Origin: Roseibium sp. MMSF_3544 | GTDB lineage: Bacteria; Pseudomonadota; Alphaproteobacteria; Rhizobiales; Stappiaceae | NCBI RefSeq assembly: GCF_030732845.1 | Contig: NZ_JASHKA010000014.1 | Coordinates: 62,001 to 126,000, forward strand | Length of the DNA: 64,000 nucleotides | Direction of reading: 5' to 3' | Part shown: piece by piece, positions 7,272-16,686 of the stretch | How positions within the stretch are numbered: position 1 is the first letter of the stretch | How the letters are laid out: every line of letters begins with the position of its first letter | The notes under the pieces: model-generated | The model's input: the letters and a program-made list of their open reading frames with translations, nothing else | What the model was told of the DNA's origin: nothing | The model's database searches: none | Position numbers and translations under genes: made by a program

Positions 7272-9095
7272 TCAGATCTCGGCCGGTTCGGGATCGCCCT
7301 GAACAAGGCCTGCCTGAGCGACTGCAGCAGTCGCGCCCTTTGACAATGCGGGCAGGTGAAGATCGGCAAGCTCGGCCGGAGGTGCGGTTTCTTCCGGGAT
7401 CCGCCAAAGTGTGGACCTGATCCCGAGAGTTCCGAGAAACTTCGTCGATGTCGACACAGCGATCAAGGCAGCGAGCAATGGCCCGACGGCAACCGGTATC
7501 ACCGGCCAGACGAGTTCGATGGGCTGGGCTGACATCCAGGTGAGGCCTGCGAGGCCGAAGAGCGTCTGCGGCCAAAGTTTGCTCACGGCAAGCGGCACCG
7601 GCAACCGTGAGACGCCACGTGCCTGCGCGCCCCAGCCGATGGTTTTTCCGAATGCCAGACCGCCCATGAACATGGTGTGGGCAACGGCCAGGATCGGCGC
7701 CAGCATGGCCGAATAGAGGATTTCCGCAGCAACGCTGACAACAACCCTGATGGGACCTCCAAAGGCTCTCCTGAGATCCTTGCGCACGAGAACATCCGCA
7801 ACGGTGGCGAGTTTGGGCGCAAACACCATGGTCAGCACCGTCGCAAACAGGATAAGTCCTGTATCCGGGCGGTAAGGTGCATAGTCCGTCGTCATTCCAA
7901 GGACCGCTGCACCGACCATGAAACCGATCCAGGCTGGTGAGCCCAGGAACATCAGGATCGCTAGAAAGAGCTGTGCACGGCTGACCGGCTTAAGGCCCTT
8001 CATGCCGAGAAGCCGGCGATACTGCAGGTTGCCCTGGCACCAGCGCAGGTCACGGCGAATGAATTCAAGCAAATGCGGAGGATTGTTTTCGTAGCTGCCG
8101 CTTTCCAGGGGCAGGACGCGAACGTGGTAACCGGCTCGGCGCATCAGGACAGCTTCGACCTGATCGTGCGACAGGATCGTGCCCGCCAGCGGGCCTTTGC
8201 CCGGCAGAACCGGAAGGCGGCAGTGTTCCTTGAAGGGCTTCAGTCGCAGGATCGCGTTGTGTCCCCAGTAAGGACCGCAATCGCCCTGCCACCAGGCGCT
8301 GCCGATCGTATAAGAACGCATGCCGAGACGCATGCCGAACTGGAAGACACGCGCGAAGGCGCTGTCCGTCGGCAGGCCGACAACGAGGCTTTGAAGGATA
8401 CCGATTTTAGGATTGACTTCCATCCGGCGCACAAGTTCGACAATGGCGTCTGCGGACATGTAGCTGTCGGCGTCCAGAACCAGCGCGAAGTCGTGATCAT
8501 CACCCCAACGCTCACAGAAGTCCTCGATATTGCCTGCCTTGAAGCCGGTGTTTTTCGCCCGGCGGCGATAAACGATCTCCATCTGACCGCTAAAGCGCTC
8601 GGACATTCTCGCAGCCATCTCCTGCTCGTGCAGGGCGACATCGTCGCGGGAAGTGTCGCTCAGAACATAGAGTTTGAAATGCGATGCCTGTTCTGCGCGG
8701 ATCAGGTTTGTGACCATGGCGCTGAGGTGGGTCTCAAGGCTCTCCACGTCTTCGTCGCGAACGCAGGACAAAAGCGCTGTTGAACTTTTCAAGGGCTTGT
8801 CCGCGTCACCGACCTTGATCGGACACACCGCAGCGACCGGATCGCGGGAAAGGCGCATCACAAGCAATCCGATGACTGCGTTCCAGAACCCGATGATTGT
8901 CCACGGCAGGGTCACCATGAAACAGAACAAGATGAAGATATCGAGCGGCTTGAGGCCACCCGGAGAAAGCGTCACAGCCATCAAGACAGTGAGCCCGACG
9001 AAGCTCGTTCCAAGCAGAAATGCAAAGAGCAGTCGCCTGATCGTCATTTTGGTCGCTGTTTTGTCTGAAATGGAGGGGTCAGAGACTCGAAACAT
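7272..9095 (-). CDS. opgH: Glucan biosynthesis glucosyltransferase H
   Basis: Inner-membrane GT2-type glucosyltransferase that builds the backbone of osmoregulated periplasmic glucans. It has hydrophobic segments at the N terminus, a cytoplasmic catalytic domain with the donor-binding motif LVLDADSYM and the RWCQGN version of the QxxRW motif, then several C-terminal membrane spans. I choose ATG 9095 because GGAAG lies 8 bases upstream and the homologous N terminus starts near there; a TTG at 9143 is possible. The partner OpgG is not adjacent. Confidence 0.88.
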   Translation of the reverse strand: MFRVSDPSISDKTATKMTIRRLLFAFLLGTSFVGLTVLMAVTLSPGGLKPLDIFILFCFMVTLPWTIIGFWNAVIGLLVMRLSRDPVAAVCPIKVGDADKPLKSSTALLSCVRDEDVESLETHLSAMVTNLIRAEQASHFKLYVLSDTSRDDVALHEQEMAARMSERFSGQMEIVYRRRAKNTGFKAGNIEDFCERWGDDHDFALVLDADSYMSADAIVELVRRMEVNPKIGILQSLVVGLPTDSAFARVFQFGMRLGMRSYTIGSAWWQGDCGPYWGHNAILRLKPFKEHCRLPVLPGKGPLAGTILSHDQVEAVLMRRAGYHVRVLPLESGSYENNPPHLLEFIRRDLRWCQGNLQYRRLLGMKGLKPVSRAQLFLAILMFLGSPAWIGFMVGAAVLGMTTDYAPYRPDTGLILFATVLTMVFAPKLATVADVLVRKDLRRAFGGPIRVVVSVAAEILYSAMLAPILAVAHTMFMGGLAFGKTIGWGAQARGVSRLPVPLAVSKLWPQTLFGLAGLTWMSAQPIELVWPVIPVAVGPLLAALIAVSTSTKFLGTLGIRSTLWRIPEETAPPAELADLHLPALSKGATAAVAQAGLVQGDPEPAEI

Positions 9096-9193
9096 ATTTT
9101 TGACTTCCAATCCGGGCAATCGTGGCGATAGTGCGCATGTCAAAATGTCCTAATATTGACAGCGTTTAGGCGAATAAGCGGAATTTTACGGGA

Positions 9194-10207
9194 ATGATTG
9201 AGAACGAGGTGGTGACGGGCGGCACAGGCGATGCGCTGGCCTTGTGGTACGCGGAACGCGGGCGCTGCAGACTTGAAACGGTTCCGGTTAAGGGGCCGCA
9301 GTCTGGAGAGGCGCTTGTTCGCACGCTCTATAGCTGCGTTAGCCGGGGTACGGAAGGTCTTGTTTTTCGAGGCGAGGTGCCCGAGAGCGAATGGCTGCGC
9401 ATGCGCGCGCCCTTCCAGGAAGGCGACTTCCCGTTTCCGGTGAAATACGGATATTCCAGTGTCGGAACGGTGCAGGAAGGTGATTCCGGCCTTGTCGGTC
9501 GCACTGTATTTTCGCTCTACCCACATCAAAGCGTCTATACGCTCCCATCCAGTTCCTGCGTGCCTGTTCCCGATGGCGTTTCGCCCGAACGTGCTGTTCT
9601 TGCTGCCAATATGGAAACAGCGCTTAACGCTATATGGGACGGAAAACCATCACCTGGGGATCACATCTGCGTGGTCGGAGGCGGGGTTGTCGGTCTCCTG
9701 ACCGCATACGTCGCCGGCAGATTGCCCGGATCAATTGTAACCGTCATAGATACAAACCCTGAGCGCGCAGAAACTGCGCAAGCACTTGGAGTTGCGTTTT
9801 CGCTGCCCGAGGATGCACCGCAAGATCAGGACCTTGTGTTCCACACCAGTGCGAGCCCGGCCGGGCTTGAAACCGCGCTGAAATGCGCCGGCGACGAGAC
9901 ATCAATTGTCGAAATGAGCTGGCATGGCGCGCAAAATGTCGCAGTTCCCCTTGGGGCCGACTTTCACTGCCGTCGGTTGAAGCTGATCTCAAGTCAGGTT
10001 GGAACGATCCCCCTGGAGCGCCAGCCCCGGTGGACATACAGGCGCCGCCTGGAGACGGCACTCTCGCTGTTGACGGATCCGGCGCTTGACCGGTTGATCA
10101 GTCACAGGATCCCCTTCCGAAGCCTGCCGGACAGGCTTCCCGAATTGTTGAACAAGGCGTCAGATGTTCTGGCCGCCCTTGTTGTTTATGAGGAGCAGTC
10201 CGGCTAG
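9194..10207 (+). CDS. MDR-family dehydrogenase lacking zinc ligands
   Basis: Medium-chain dehydrogenase/reductase with a GroES-like N-terminal half and a Rossmann half (VVGGGVVGLLTA, residues 160-171). The SRGTE segment near residue 50 resembles the subgroup that includes bacteriochlorophyllide dehydrogenase BchC. Where zinc enzymes have a GHE motif, this one has YGYSS (residues 85-89), so catalytic zinc is unlikely. It is the first gene of a compact operon with a pterin-synthase-like protein, a glycosyltransferase and a methyltransferase. The ATG at 9194 has a poorly spaced ribosome binding site, so the exact start is uncertain. Substrate unknown. Confidence 0.75.
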   Translation: MIENEVVTGGTGDALALWYAERGRCRLETVPVKGPQSGEALVRTLYSCVSRGTEGLVFRGEVPESEWLRMRAPFQEGDFPFPVKYGYSSVGTVQEGDSGLVGRTVFSLYPHQSVYTLPSSSCVPVPDGVSPERAVLAANMETALNAIWDGKPSPGDHICVVGGGVVGLLTAYVAGRLPGSIVTVIDTNPERAETAQALGVAFSLPEDAPQDQDLVFHTSASPAGLETALKCAGDETSIVEMSWHGAQNVAVPLGADFHCRRLKLISSQVGTIPLERQPRWTYRRRLETALSLLTDPALDRLISHRIPFRSLPDRLPELLNKASDVLAALVVYEEQSG

Positions 10208-10252
10208 ACAGCCGGTACGACCGTTCGCCCAGAAATTTCAGGAACCTTGAAA

Positions 10253-10651
10253 ATGTTTGCAGTTGAAGTTCGTGACCATGTGATGATCGCCCATTCGTTC
10301 AAGGGTGAACTCTTCGGCCCCGCCCAGGCGCTGCACGGCGCGACTTTCGTCATTGATGCGGCATTCCTGGCCCAAAGCCTTGATGAAAACGGCGTCGTGA
10401 TCGATATCGGCCGCGCGCACGAGGCGCTGAAAGAGGTTCTTCAGCCGCTCAACTACAAGAATCTGGATGACGTTCCGGAGTTTGCCGGCGTCAACACCAC
10501 CACCGAGTTCCTGACCAAACACATTCACGATCATCTGGCCAAAGCCGCACGCGACAATCGTCTCGGCCGACCGGGCGGCGAGCTTGATGCGATCCGGATA
10601 ACAATCTCAGAGTCGCATGTTGCCCGTGCCTGGTATGAAGCGAAAATCTGA
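10253..10651 (+). CDS. Degenerate PTPS/QueD-like protein
   Basis: 132-residue T-fold protein of the 6-pyruvoyl/6-carboxytetrahydropterin synthase family. His14 and His28 match two of the three zinc ligands, but the third (second His of HGH) is Ala30 (HGATF). The catalytic Cys position is Ala24, and the Asp-His pair of QueD is Asn67-Tyr68 (LNYKNLDD). Glu120, matching the C-terminal substrate-binding glutamate, is kept. It is therefore unlikely to do normal PTPS or CPH4 chemistry, although automatic annotation would probably call it QueD. The ATG at 10253 follows AGGAA. It lies 45 bases after the dehydrogenase and 6 bases before the glycosyltransferase. Confidence 0.8.
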   Translation: MFAVEVRDHVMIAHSFKGELFGPAQALHGATFVIDAAFLAQSLDENGVVIDIGRAHEALKEVLQPLNYKNLDDVPEFAGVNTTTEFLTKHIHDHLAKAARDNRLGRPGGELDAIRITISESHVARAWYEAKI

Positions 10652-10657
10652 CCGGCG

Positions 10658-11710
10658 ATGAAGAAGCTGAACTTCGCCTATCCCGGCGATATCGACACCC
10701 CGACAGGCGGATATGGCTACGATCGAAAGATCATTACCGGCTTGCGCGATCTTGGCTGGCAGGTCGATCTGGTATCCCTCGGCGAGGGATTTCCGCTTCC
10801 TGACCAGGCAACGCTTGACGAGGCACAGAAGCGCCTGACGCGCCTGCCCCACGGGGAGGCACTGGTTATCGACGGACTGGCGTTTGGTGTCATGGCGGAA
10901 GCCGCCGCAGTGTTAGCAGATCAACTCGACCTGGTGGCATTGGTGCATCATCCGCTGTGTCGCGAGACCAGTCTTTCTCCCGAAACAGCAGCCGCGCTGC
11001 AGGAAAGCGAGCGAAAAGCGCTGTCCTTCACCAATCACATTATTGTGACAAGTCACGCGACAGCAACCCAGGTCATGGACCTGTTTGACGTTCCTGAACA
11101 AGACATCTCGGTTGTGCTCCCGGGCACGGAGAAGCCGGCCATGGTGGACCGCGCCGAGCGGGAAAGCTTGCGTCTCTTGTCAGTTGGCACGGTCGTTCCC
11201 CGGAAGGGATACGACCTCCTGTTCAGCGCTCTGGAAACCCTGAAGGAATACGATTGGCATCTCGACGTGGTTGGGGGGACAGACGCAGACACCGGTTGCT
11301 ATCGGTTGCTTCAGGCTCAACTTGCCGATCTCGTTCTAACGGAGCGCGTTACCTTTCACGGGGCGGTCGCTCCGGAAGAGCTTTCCGGGTTTTACGGAAA
11401 TGCGGATGTATTCGTGTTGGCAAGCCGTTACGAAGGATATGGAATGGCCTATACCGAGGCACTCGCGCATGGTCTGCCAGTCATCGGAAGTGGCGGTGGC
11501 GCCGTTGCGGATACACTGCCTGAAGGTGCAGCCATCTACTGCGGCACGGAAGATGTTGGCAAGCTGCGCGCTGCGCTTGAGCTGTTGATCCAGGATAACG
11601 CCAAGCGCGAAGAAATGGCGATGGCAGGGGCTCGCGCCGCGTCGGCCTTGCCGGACTGGATGGATGCAGCGACAGAGTTCGCATCAGCGCTTGAACGGAC
11701 CAAAAAATGA
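10658..11710 (+). CDS. GT4-family glycosyltransferase
   Basis: GT-B fold retaining glycosyltransferase. The N-terminal domain starts with a GGYGYDRK acceptor-side loop. The C-terminal domain carries GTVVPRKGYDLL and the nucleotide-sugar motif EGYGMAYTEALAHGLPVIG (the EX7E glutamates). It is soluble and 350 residues long. It starts 6 bases after the pterin-synthase-like gene and its stop overlaps the next start by 4 bases, so all four genes from 9194 to 12504 are probably one transcript. This suggests it glycosylates a small molecule made by that operon rather than the exopolysaccharide, though the polysaccharide locus begins just downstream. Confidence 0.85.
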   Translation: MKKLNFAYPGDIDTPTGGYGYDRKIITGLRDLGWQVDLVSLGEGFPLPDQATLDEAQKRLTRLPHGEALVIDGLAFGVMAEAAAVLADQLDLVALVHHPLCRETSLSPETAAALQESERKALSFTNHIIVTSHATATQVMDLFDVPEQDISVVLPGTEKPAMVDRAERESLRLLSVGTVVPRKGYDLLFSALETLKEYDWHLDVVGGTDADTGCYRLLQAQLADLVLTERVTFHGAVAPEELSGFYGNADVFVLASRYEGYGMAYTEALAHGLPVIGSGGGAVADTLPEGAAIYCGTEDVGKLRAALELLIQDNAKREEMAMAGARAASALPDWMDAATEFASALERTKK

Positions 11711-12504
11711 GCGGGTTTTCGGCTGAGTGGTTGGCGTTACGAGAACCGGTTGATCTTGCCGCCAGAAACCGGGACGTCGAAGCAGCGTTCGTGGAGCAGT
11801 TGCCCGATCGCGCACCAAAGCTCCTTGATCTTGCCAGCGGTGCCGGTTCGACGGTCGCTGCTTTGAGGGACCGGATACCGGTTTCGGCAAGCTGGCAACT
11901 GACGGACTACGATCAGGCACTTCTGGATGTTGCAGCCAGGCGCTGGCAAGACAAGGTGGGCGGAGAGTTATCGTATCGCCGCATTGATCTTGCTGCATCG
12001 CTCGAGGATTTGCCGTTTCGAGACGTCGACGCAATCACGACATCCGCTTTTCTGGATCTCGTATCCGAGGCATTTCTCTCCCGCCTTGTCGATTGCATAA
12101 CACAAGTCGGGAAACCCTTCCTTGCCAGCCTGACCTATGACGGCCGAGTAGCCTTCCATCCGATCGCAGGCCTGGACCAGGCCATGCACGATGTCTTGAA
12201 TCGGGATCAGAAGACGGACAAGGGTTTTGGACGTGCCCTTGGTCCGGATGCAGCACAACGGGCCGTTGAATTGTTCATGGCTAAAGGGTACCGGGTGGAG
12301 CAGGGAAAATCGGACTGGCAGGCCGGGCCCGTCGAGCAAGCATTCCTGGATGAGTTTCTGGATGGCTGGGTTGGTGTCGGCTTGAAAAACGGGCTCGCTC
12401 AAGAAGACCTCGAAGAATGGCGACAGAAACGTGCGGATGATATCCTGTCCGGTGACTTCAAGGTCACAATCGGGCATATCGACTTCGCAGCCTTTCCCCG
12501 ATGA
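11707..12504 (+). CDS. Class I SAM-dependent methyltransferase
   Basis: Rossmann-fold methyltransferase, 265 residues. The SAM-binding motif I is LLDLASGAGST near residue 40, followed by an acidic residue in QLTDYD at the end of beta-2. Its start overlaps the glycosyltransferase stop (ATGA), a sign of translational coupling, and it is the last gene of the four-gene operon. No recognisable substrate-specific domain is seen. It ends 50 bases before the convergent flippase gene, with no obvious terminator between. Confidence 0.82.
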   Translation: MSGFSAEWLALREPVDLAARNRDVEAAFVEQLPDRAPKLLDLASGAGSTVAALRDRIPVSASWQLTDYDQALLDVAARRWQDKVGGELSYRRIDLAASLEDLPFRDVDAITTSAFLDLVSEAFLSRLVDCITQVGKPFLASLTYDGRVAFHPIAGLDQAMHDVLNRDQKTDKGFGRALGPDAAQRAVELFMAKGYRVEQGKSDWQAGPVEQAFLDEFLDGWVGVGLKNGLAQEDLEEWRQKRADDILSGDFKVTIGHIDFAAFPR

Positions 12505-12553
12505 CCAGTAACAGTCTCGAAGGCCATTCTCGCGGTGAAGCGCTCAATTCACG

Positions 12554-14041
12554 CTACTGAAGGAATGCCAGTGCGCGCAATGCCACCGGCTGAACACGGC
12601 AGGGAAACTTGTCGCTGATCAGTCTTCCGAGCGCGTTCAGGTCGTTGCGTGGAAACGGTTTGATCAGTCGGAGAAATGCCAGGTAGACAAATGCCGCGCC
12701 GGGAATGGCGAGCAGCAAGCCGGGCAGTCCGTCAATGAAGAAAACAATGATGGACGCGGTCGCTGCACAGGCAACTCCGGACACCAGAAGTTTGGCCATG
12801 GCAACCAGGTTGACGCTCAGGCCAAGGGCTTTGTGGCAATAAGTGAGCATGAAAGCGAAGGCGAAAACGCCGATGAGACCGCGCACGATTGCCGCGCCCA
12901 CGCCGCCATAGACCGGCACAAGCACGAGATTGAGGATGACCAGGATCCCGGCAAACACAATGTTGATCAGAAGCAGCGGCCGGTCATGCTCGAAAGCGAG
13001 CATTGCGGAAAGCATGACGGCGGAAAGCGCCTGTGGCAGAGCGAACAGAACCAGCAAGGTTCCAATCGGGATCGCAGCTGCAAAATCCTGACCGAATGCA
13101 AGTGGAATCAGGGCCGGCATAACCGCTGCGCCGCCGAGGCTCACGGGAACGAGCAAGAGCGAAAGCCATCTCAAGGCCCTGTCATAGGAAAGCTGCAGGT
13201 CCTCTCTTGCGTGATCGTCATGCAGTTTTCCAAATCCCGGTGTGAGGCCGGCTGCAAGATAGAGCGACAATTGCAATATCAGGCTGGAGAACGTGACGCC
13301 GACGGCAAAATAGCCGACTTCGGTCACCGTGAAAAAGAAGCCGATGAACAGGAATTCAACGCGCGTCTTGACGAGCGTGTCGAGCACGATCGTCAACCAG
13401 TTGCTCTGTCCGTAGCGAACCATTTGGGGCGTGATTTCAATGCCTTCGGTCCGTGAGGGGTGCTTGTAGGCACTCAATCCGAAAGCCTGTGGCAGATACC
13501 GGCAAAGGTAGCCTGCCATGGCGCCGGCCGGACCGAAAAAGACCGCTCCGGCGATTGTCACGGGGATTTGCAAGGCGCAGCCCCACGCCGTCTTCTGGGC
13601 CGTCTTGTGAAAATGTCCAAGGCCATGATCGGCTGCAATTACATAATGCCCCTGGGCATATGCAAAGCAGATCAGCCCGGCAATTCCCCAGACAAGCGCA
13701 TTGTTGAGGCCTTCAAAAAAATAGTCGCCAACGCCATAAGCGAGGAAGAGTGTGCTGGCGAGCAAAACGGGCCAGAGAAACCGCCTGTAAAGCAAGTTGA
13801 CGAGGCCGTTTTGCGCCTCGGCCGTGTTCTCCTGGCGTGAAATGTAACGCAGGACGATCGCGGGTACGCCTGTGCTGGAGATGATTGCAGCGGTAATCGC
13901 CACCCAAACAGCCAGTGCTGTGAGTCCGGTTCCTTCCGCGCCCAGGAGACGTGCAATGACCACGGAGCTCACGAAGCCGGCAACCAGCGACATGATGCCG
14001 GACGCAGACACGAACAGGCTGGCGTTTAGAATAGACTGCAT
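12554..14041 (-). CDS. Polysaccharide flippase, Wzx/MATE-like
   Basis: Integral membrane protein of about 495 residues with roughly 12-14 hydrophobic segments, of the oligosaccharide flippase (MOP) superfamily. It moves lipid-linked oligosaccharide units across the inner membrane for Wzy-type polymerisation. ATG 14041 is chosen because AGGGA precedes it and the first membrane segment (LNASLFVSASGIMSLVAG) begins there; the open frame upstream to 14287 is not protein-like. A glycosyltransferase on the same strand lies just upstream, and the rest of the polysaccharide locus reads the other way from 15.5 kb. Confidence 0.83.
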   Translation of the reverse strand: MQSILNASLFVSASGIMSLVAGFVSSVVIARLLGAEGTGLTALAVWVAITAAIISSTGVPAIVLRYISRQENTAEAQNGLVNLLYRRFLWPVLLASTLFLAYGVGDYFFEGLNNALVWGIAGLICFAYAQGHYVIAADHGLGHFHKTAQKTAWGCALQIPVTIAGAVFFGPAGAMAGYLCRYLPQAFGLSAYKHPSRTEGIEITPQMVRYGQSNWLTIVLDTLVKTRVEFLFIGFFFTVTEVGYFAVGVTFSSLILQLSLYLAAGLTPGFGKLHDDHAREDLQLSYDRALRWLSLLLVPVSLGGAAVMPALIPLAFGQDFAAAIPIGTLLVLFALPQALSAVMLSAMLAFEHDRPLLLINIVFAGILVILNLVLVPVYGGVGAAIVRGLIGVFAFAFMLTYCHKALGLSVNLVAMAKLLVSGVACAATASIIVFFIDGLPGLLLAIPGAAFVYLAFLRLIKPFPRNDLNALGRLISDKFPCRVQPVALRALAFLQ

Positions 14042-14168
14042 TGCGTTCCCTGGGTGAAGGCTCAGTCCGCACGCGGCCTCCACTCGCCTTTTGGTCAATG
14101 TTACCGCCAAGACCTTAAAAAAAGGATGCCAAGTGCCTTGCAGAAAGGCGGAGCACAATGTCCCGAGG

Positions 14169-15368
14169 CTAGGCGGCAACCTGTCTGCGTCTGATCGCAA
14201 GAGACAGAGCGTCGGTGTAAGCCGACGCGATCTTGTCAGCCTTGTAGAGCTGCGCACTTTGCAGCGCGCCTGCCGACAAGCGCCCAAAACGATCCGGATC
14301 GCCTGCTATCCGCAGGAGGGCTTCCTGAAGCAACTCCGGATTTCCGGGCACTACCAGCAAGCCATTCCTGTCCGGCTGGACCGTCTCCGAAATACCGCCG
14401 AGATCAGATCCCACCACTGGCACGGCGTGGGCAAAGGCTTCCACCGCAACCCGGCCGAAAGCTTCCCGGCCTACGGAGGGAAACGCGAGGAGATCTATTT
14501 TGGGAAAGAACTCTTCAGGCTTCATCCAGCCCGTGAAGGTTGTTCTATCCGGCGGAAAGAGCGCGCGCGCCCGTTCGGCAAAAGCATCCCGCCCGGTTCC
14601 GGCAATCACGAACTCAATATTTGCATCTTCGGGAATGAGCGCAGCCGCCTTGCCAAGGACATCGAAGCCCTTGAAAGGCGTGTGAACGCTGATGAATCCG
14701 ATGCGAAACGGCCGGTCCGTTGGAAATGACAGGGGTTCATGTGCAACGAGTGCCGGTATCGCGCCTGGAATGCGCACCGCTTCCGCGTTGCGGAAATATC
14801 CTTCCGTACGATGCCGTTCAAGGATGTAGTTGGATTCCCCGATGACAACATCGACCTGTTGCGAAAAGCGCCGCTTGCCGAGCGCGCTGACCTTGCACGT
14901 CAGGCATTGGTGCTCGCAAGGTTTGCCGTTTTTCTGCATCACGCCTTTCCAGCATAACAAAAAGGCGCTTCGTATCGTATGGGCGACCGGCACACCCAGC
15001 GAGCGCGCAGCTGCCCAAGTTGCCACATTGATGTTCTCGATGCTGTCGGTCAGAACGATGTCCGGATTGTAGTCGGCAATCTCCTTGCGCATTTCGCGAT
15101 AGGCGCGCGGATTGCCGTTTTCCAGCGCGTGCCAGGCAAGCTTTTGCCACTTGGGGCGTGGCTCGTAATAGTTCCAGTAAAGGTTCAGCGAGGATTTTCG
15201 CTGAACCGGAATGCCTTCATAGTCCTCGCGCTTTTCCTCGTCAGAGACATGGACCACGCGCAATTCGTGCCCCTCGCTCTTTAAGAGCTTGGCAAGCAGT
15301 AGAGCGGAGACGGGACCACCGCCGTCGATAAACGGCGGGAAAGCGGCGCACGGCATCAGAATTCGCAT
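14169..15368 (-). CDS. GT4-family glycosyltransferase (EPS locus)
   Basis: About 400-residue GT-B glycosyltransferase. The N-terminal domain has the GGGPVSALLLAKLLKSEGHE acceptor-side region. The C-terminal domain has FISVHTPFKGFDVLGKAA and the GREAFGRVAVEAFAHAVPVVG donor-sugar motif. It carries four closely spaced cysteines around residues 150-165 (CWKG...CEHQCLTCK), possibly a metal site, which occurs in some GT4 enzymes of this type. ATG 15368 is chosen as the conserved start; a TTG at 15395 is possible. It is upstream of and probably co-transcribed with the flippase. Confidence 0.83.
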   Translation of the reverse strand: MRILMPCAAFPPFIDGGGPVSALLLAKLLKSEGHELRVVHVSDEEKREDYEGIPVQRKSSLNLYWNYYEPRPKWQKLAWHALENGNPRAYREMRKEIADYNPDIVLTDSIENINVATWAAARSLGVPVAHTIRSAFLLCWKGVMQKNGKPCEHQCLTCKVSALGKRRFSQQVDVVIGESNYILERHRTEGYFRNAEAVRIPGAIPALVAHEPLSFPTDRPFRIGFISVHTPFKGFDVLGKAAALIPEDANIEFVIAGTGRDAFAERARALFPPDRTTFTGWMKPEEFFPKIDLLAFPSVGREAFGRVAVEAFAHAVPVVGSDLGGISETVQPDRNGLLVVPGNPELLQEALLRIAGDPDRFGRLSAGALQSAQLYKADKIASAYTDALSLAIRRRQVAA

Positions 15369-15555
15369 CGGCTCGTCTGCTTTCGGTTTTGGCAACTGGC
15401 CCTTTGGCTACGCACGAACAATTGTCCTCATAGTGTTACAGAAACGTAAGCCCGCGCTTTCCTGCGGTCTTTGCGCTCGTTTGGGTTTCCCAAAAATTAA
15501 CTGCGAAGACGGTAGAAAAAGGCAGTGAGACACTTGAGAAACACGCGGATTCGCG

Positions 15556-16686
15556 GTGGAAAGCAGGATCTGCGCGGCCATGCAGAGCGAATGCAATCAC
15601 AAAGATGAGGACCTTCCCGTAACGAGGCTTCACGTTTCGGCGAAGGATCGTTTGCGCCGCCAGGTGAAAACCCTGGGACTTCAAACGCTGTCCAGAACCG
15701 GGCTCGCCGGGCTTGTCGGGCGCCGGTATCGCGGTCGCGGCGTCATCTTGATGTTTCACGAGTTCACGACCGAACCGGAAACAAAGCTCGGCCAGGGCTG
15801 CCGGATTCAGGACTTCGAAGCCATTATCAAACAACTCAAGGCCTCGGGCCGCGAGTTTGTCGGCATGTCCGAGGCAATGAGAAGGCTGACCGACCCCGGC
15901 GGCAAACCGTTTGCCGTGCTTACCTTCGATGACGGCTACAGGTCGAATATGGAACTGGCGCTTCCAGTCATGGAACGCTACCAGGCGCCGGCGGTCATTT
16001 ATGTTCCGACCGAGGTGGTCACCAGAACCATAAATGCCTGGTGGCTCGGACTGCGGGACGCGGTCTTGAAAAACGACCAGGTTGAGTTCGAGCCGCTTGG
16101 AACCCGTTTCGCATGTGAAAACTATTCAGAGAAACTGGCGACCTTTCGTCATCTGCTTGCCTGGGTCTGGCAGGATTTCAGAAGGGCTGATCAGCTTGAG
16201 CCGGTCTTCAGACAAAGCGGCACGTCCATTCCGGATCTGGTCGATACATTCTTCATGAATGAAGCGGAGATGTGCAGCGCCGACAGGCATCCCTTGATCG
16301 AAATCGGCGCACACACGACAACCCACAGGGCACTTGCCCTACTGCCTGACGACGAGGTGCGCCGTGACGTCGGTGACAACAAGATCTTCCTGGAACAGAA
16401 GCTGGAACGCGAAGTGCCGCATTTCGCGTTTCCCTATGGCCGACCTTCCCTGACCGGCCGCCGAGAAGCCGAGATCGTCCGGTCACTCGGATTTCAGACC
16501 GCGGTCACGACGGATCCGGGATGCCTGTTTCCGGACCATCTTCAGGATGTATTCCTCCTGCCGCGCCAGGATGCTGAATATCCCGAAGACGGCTTGTCTC
16601 ATGTCATTTGCGGAATGAACGGCTTCTACCGTGCGCTGTCGACGCGGGGTGGTCCGCCTGTGACTGACCTGGCCGCAGAGTTGTGA
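15556..16686 (+). CDS. Polysaccharide deacetylase family protein
   Basis: NodB-homology carbohydrate esterase (CE4) that removes acetyl groups from N-acetylhexosamines. The conserved motif is TFDDGYRS with the metal Asp, followed later by the histidine motif region (IGAHTTTHRAL) and the AFPYGRP segment. No clear signal peptide is present, so it may act in the cytoplasm on lipid-linked sugars. It begins the plus-strand run of the exopolysaccharide locus, and the next gene starts directly after its stop. Start at GTG 15556; ATG 15580 is an alternative. Confidence 0.83.
   Translation: MESRICAAMQSECNHKDEDLPVTRLHVSAKDRLRRQVKTLGLQTLSRTGLAGLVGRRYRGRGVILMFHEFTTEPETKLGQGCRIQDFEAIIKQLKASGREFVGMSEAMRRLTDPGGKPFAVLTFDDGYRSNMELALPVMERYQAPAVIYVPTEVVTRTINAWWLGLRDAVLKNDQVEFEPLGTRFACENYSEKLATFRHLLAWVWQDFRRADQLEPVFRQSGTSIPDLVDTFFMNEAEMCSADRHPLIEIGAHTTTHRALALLPDDEVRRDVGDNKIFLEQKLEREVPHFAFPYGRPSLTGRREAEIVRSLGFQTAVTTDPGCLFPDHLQDVFLLPRQDAEYPEDGLSHVICGMNGFYRALSTRGGPPVTDLAAEL

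Noticed and set aside
10253-10651. Naming the gene queD
   Set aside because: Key catalytic and zinc residues of QueD are replaced, and no queuosine genes are nearby.
12554-14287. N-terminal extension of the flippase up to 14287
   Set aside because: The added 82 residues are Arg/Ser/Cys-rich and not protein-like; ATG 14041 has a good ribosome binding site and begins at the first membrane segment.
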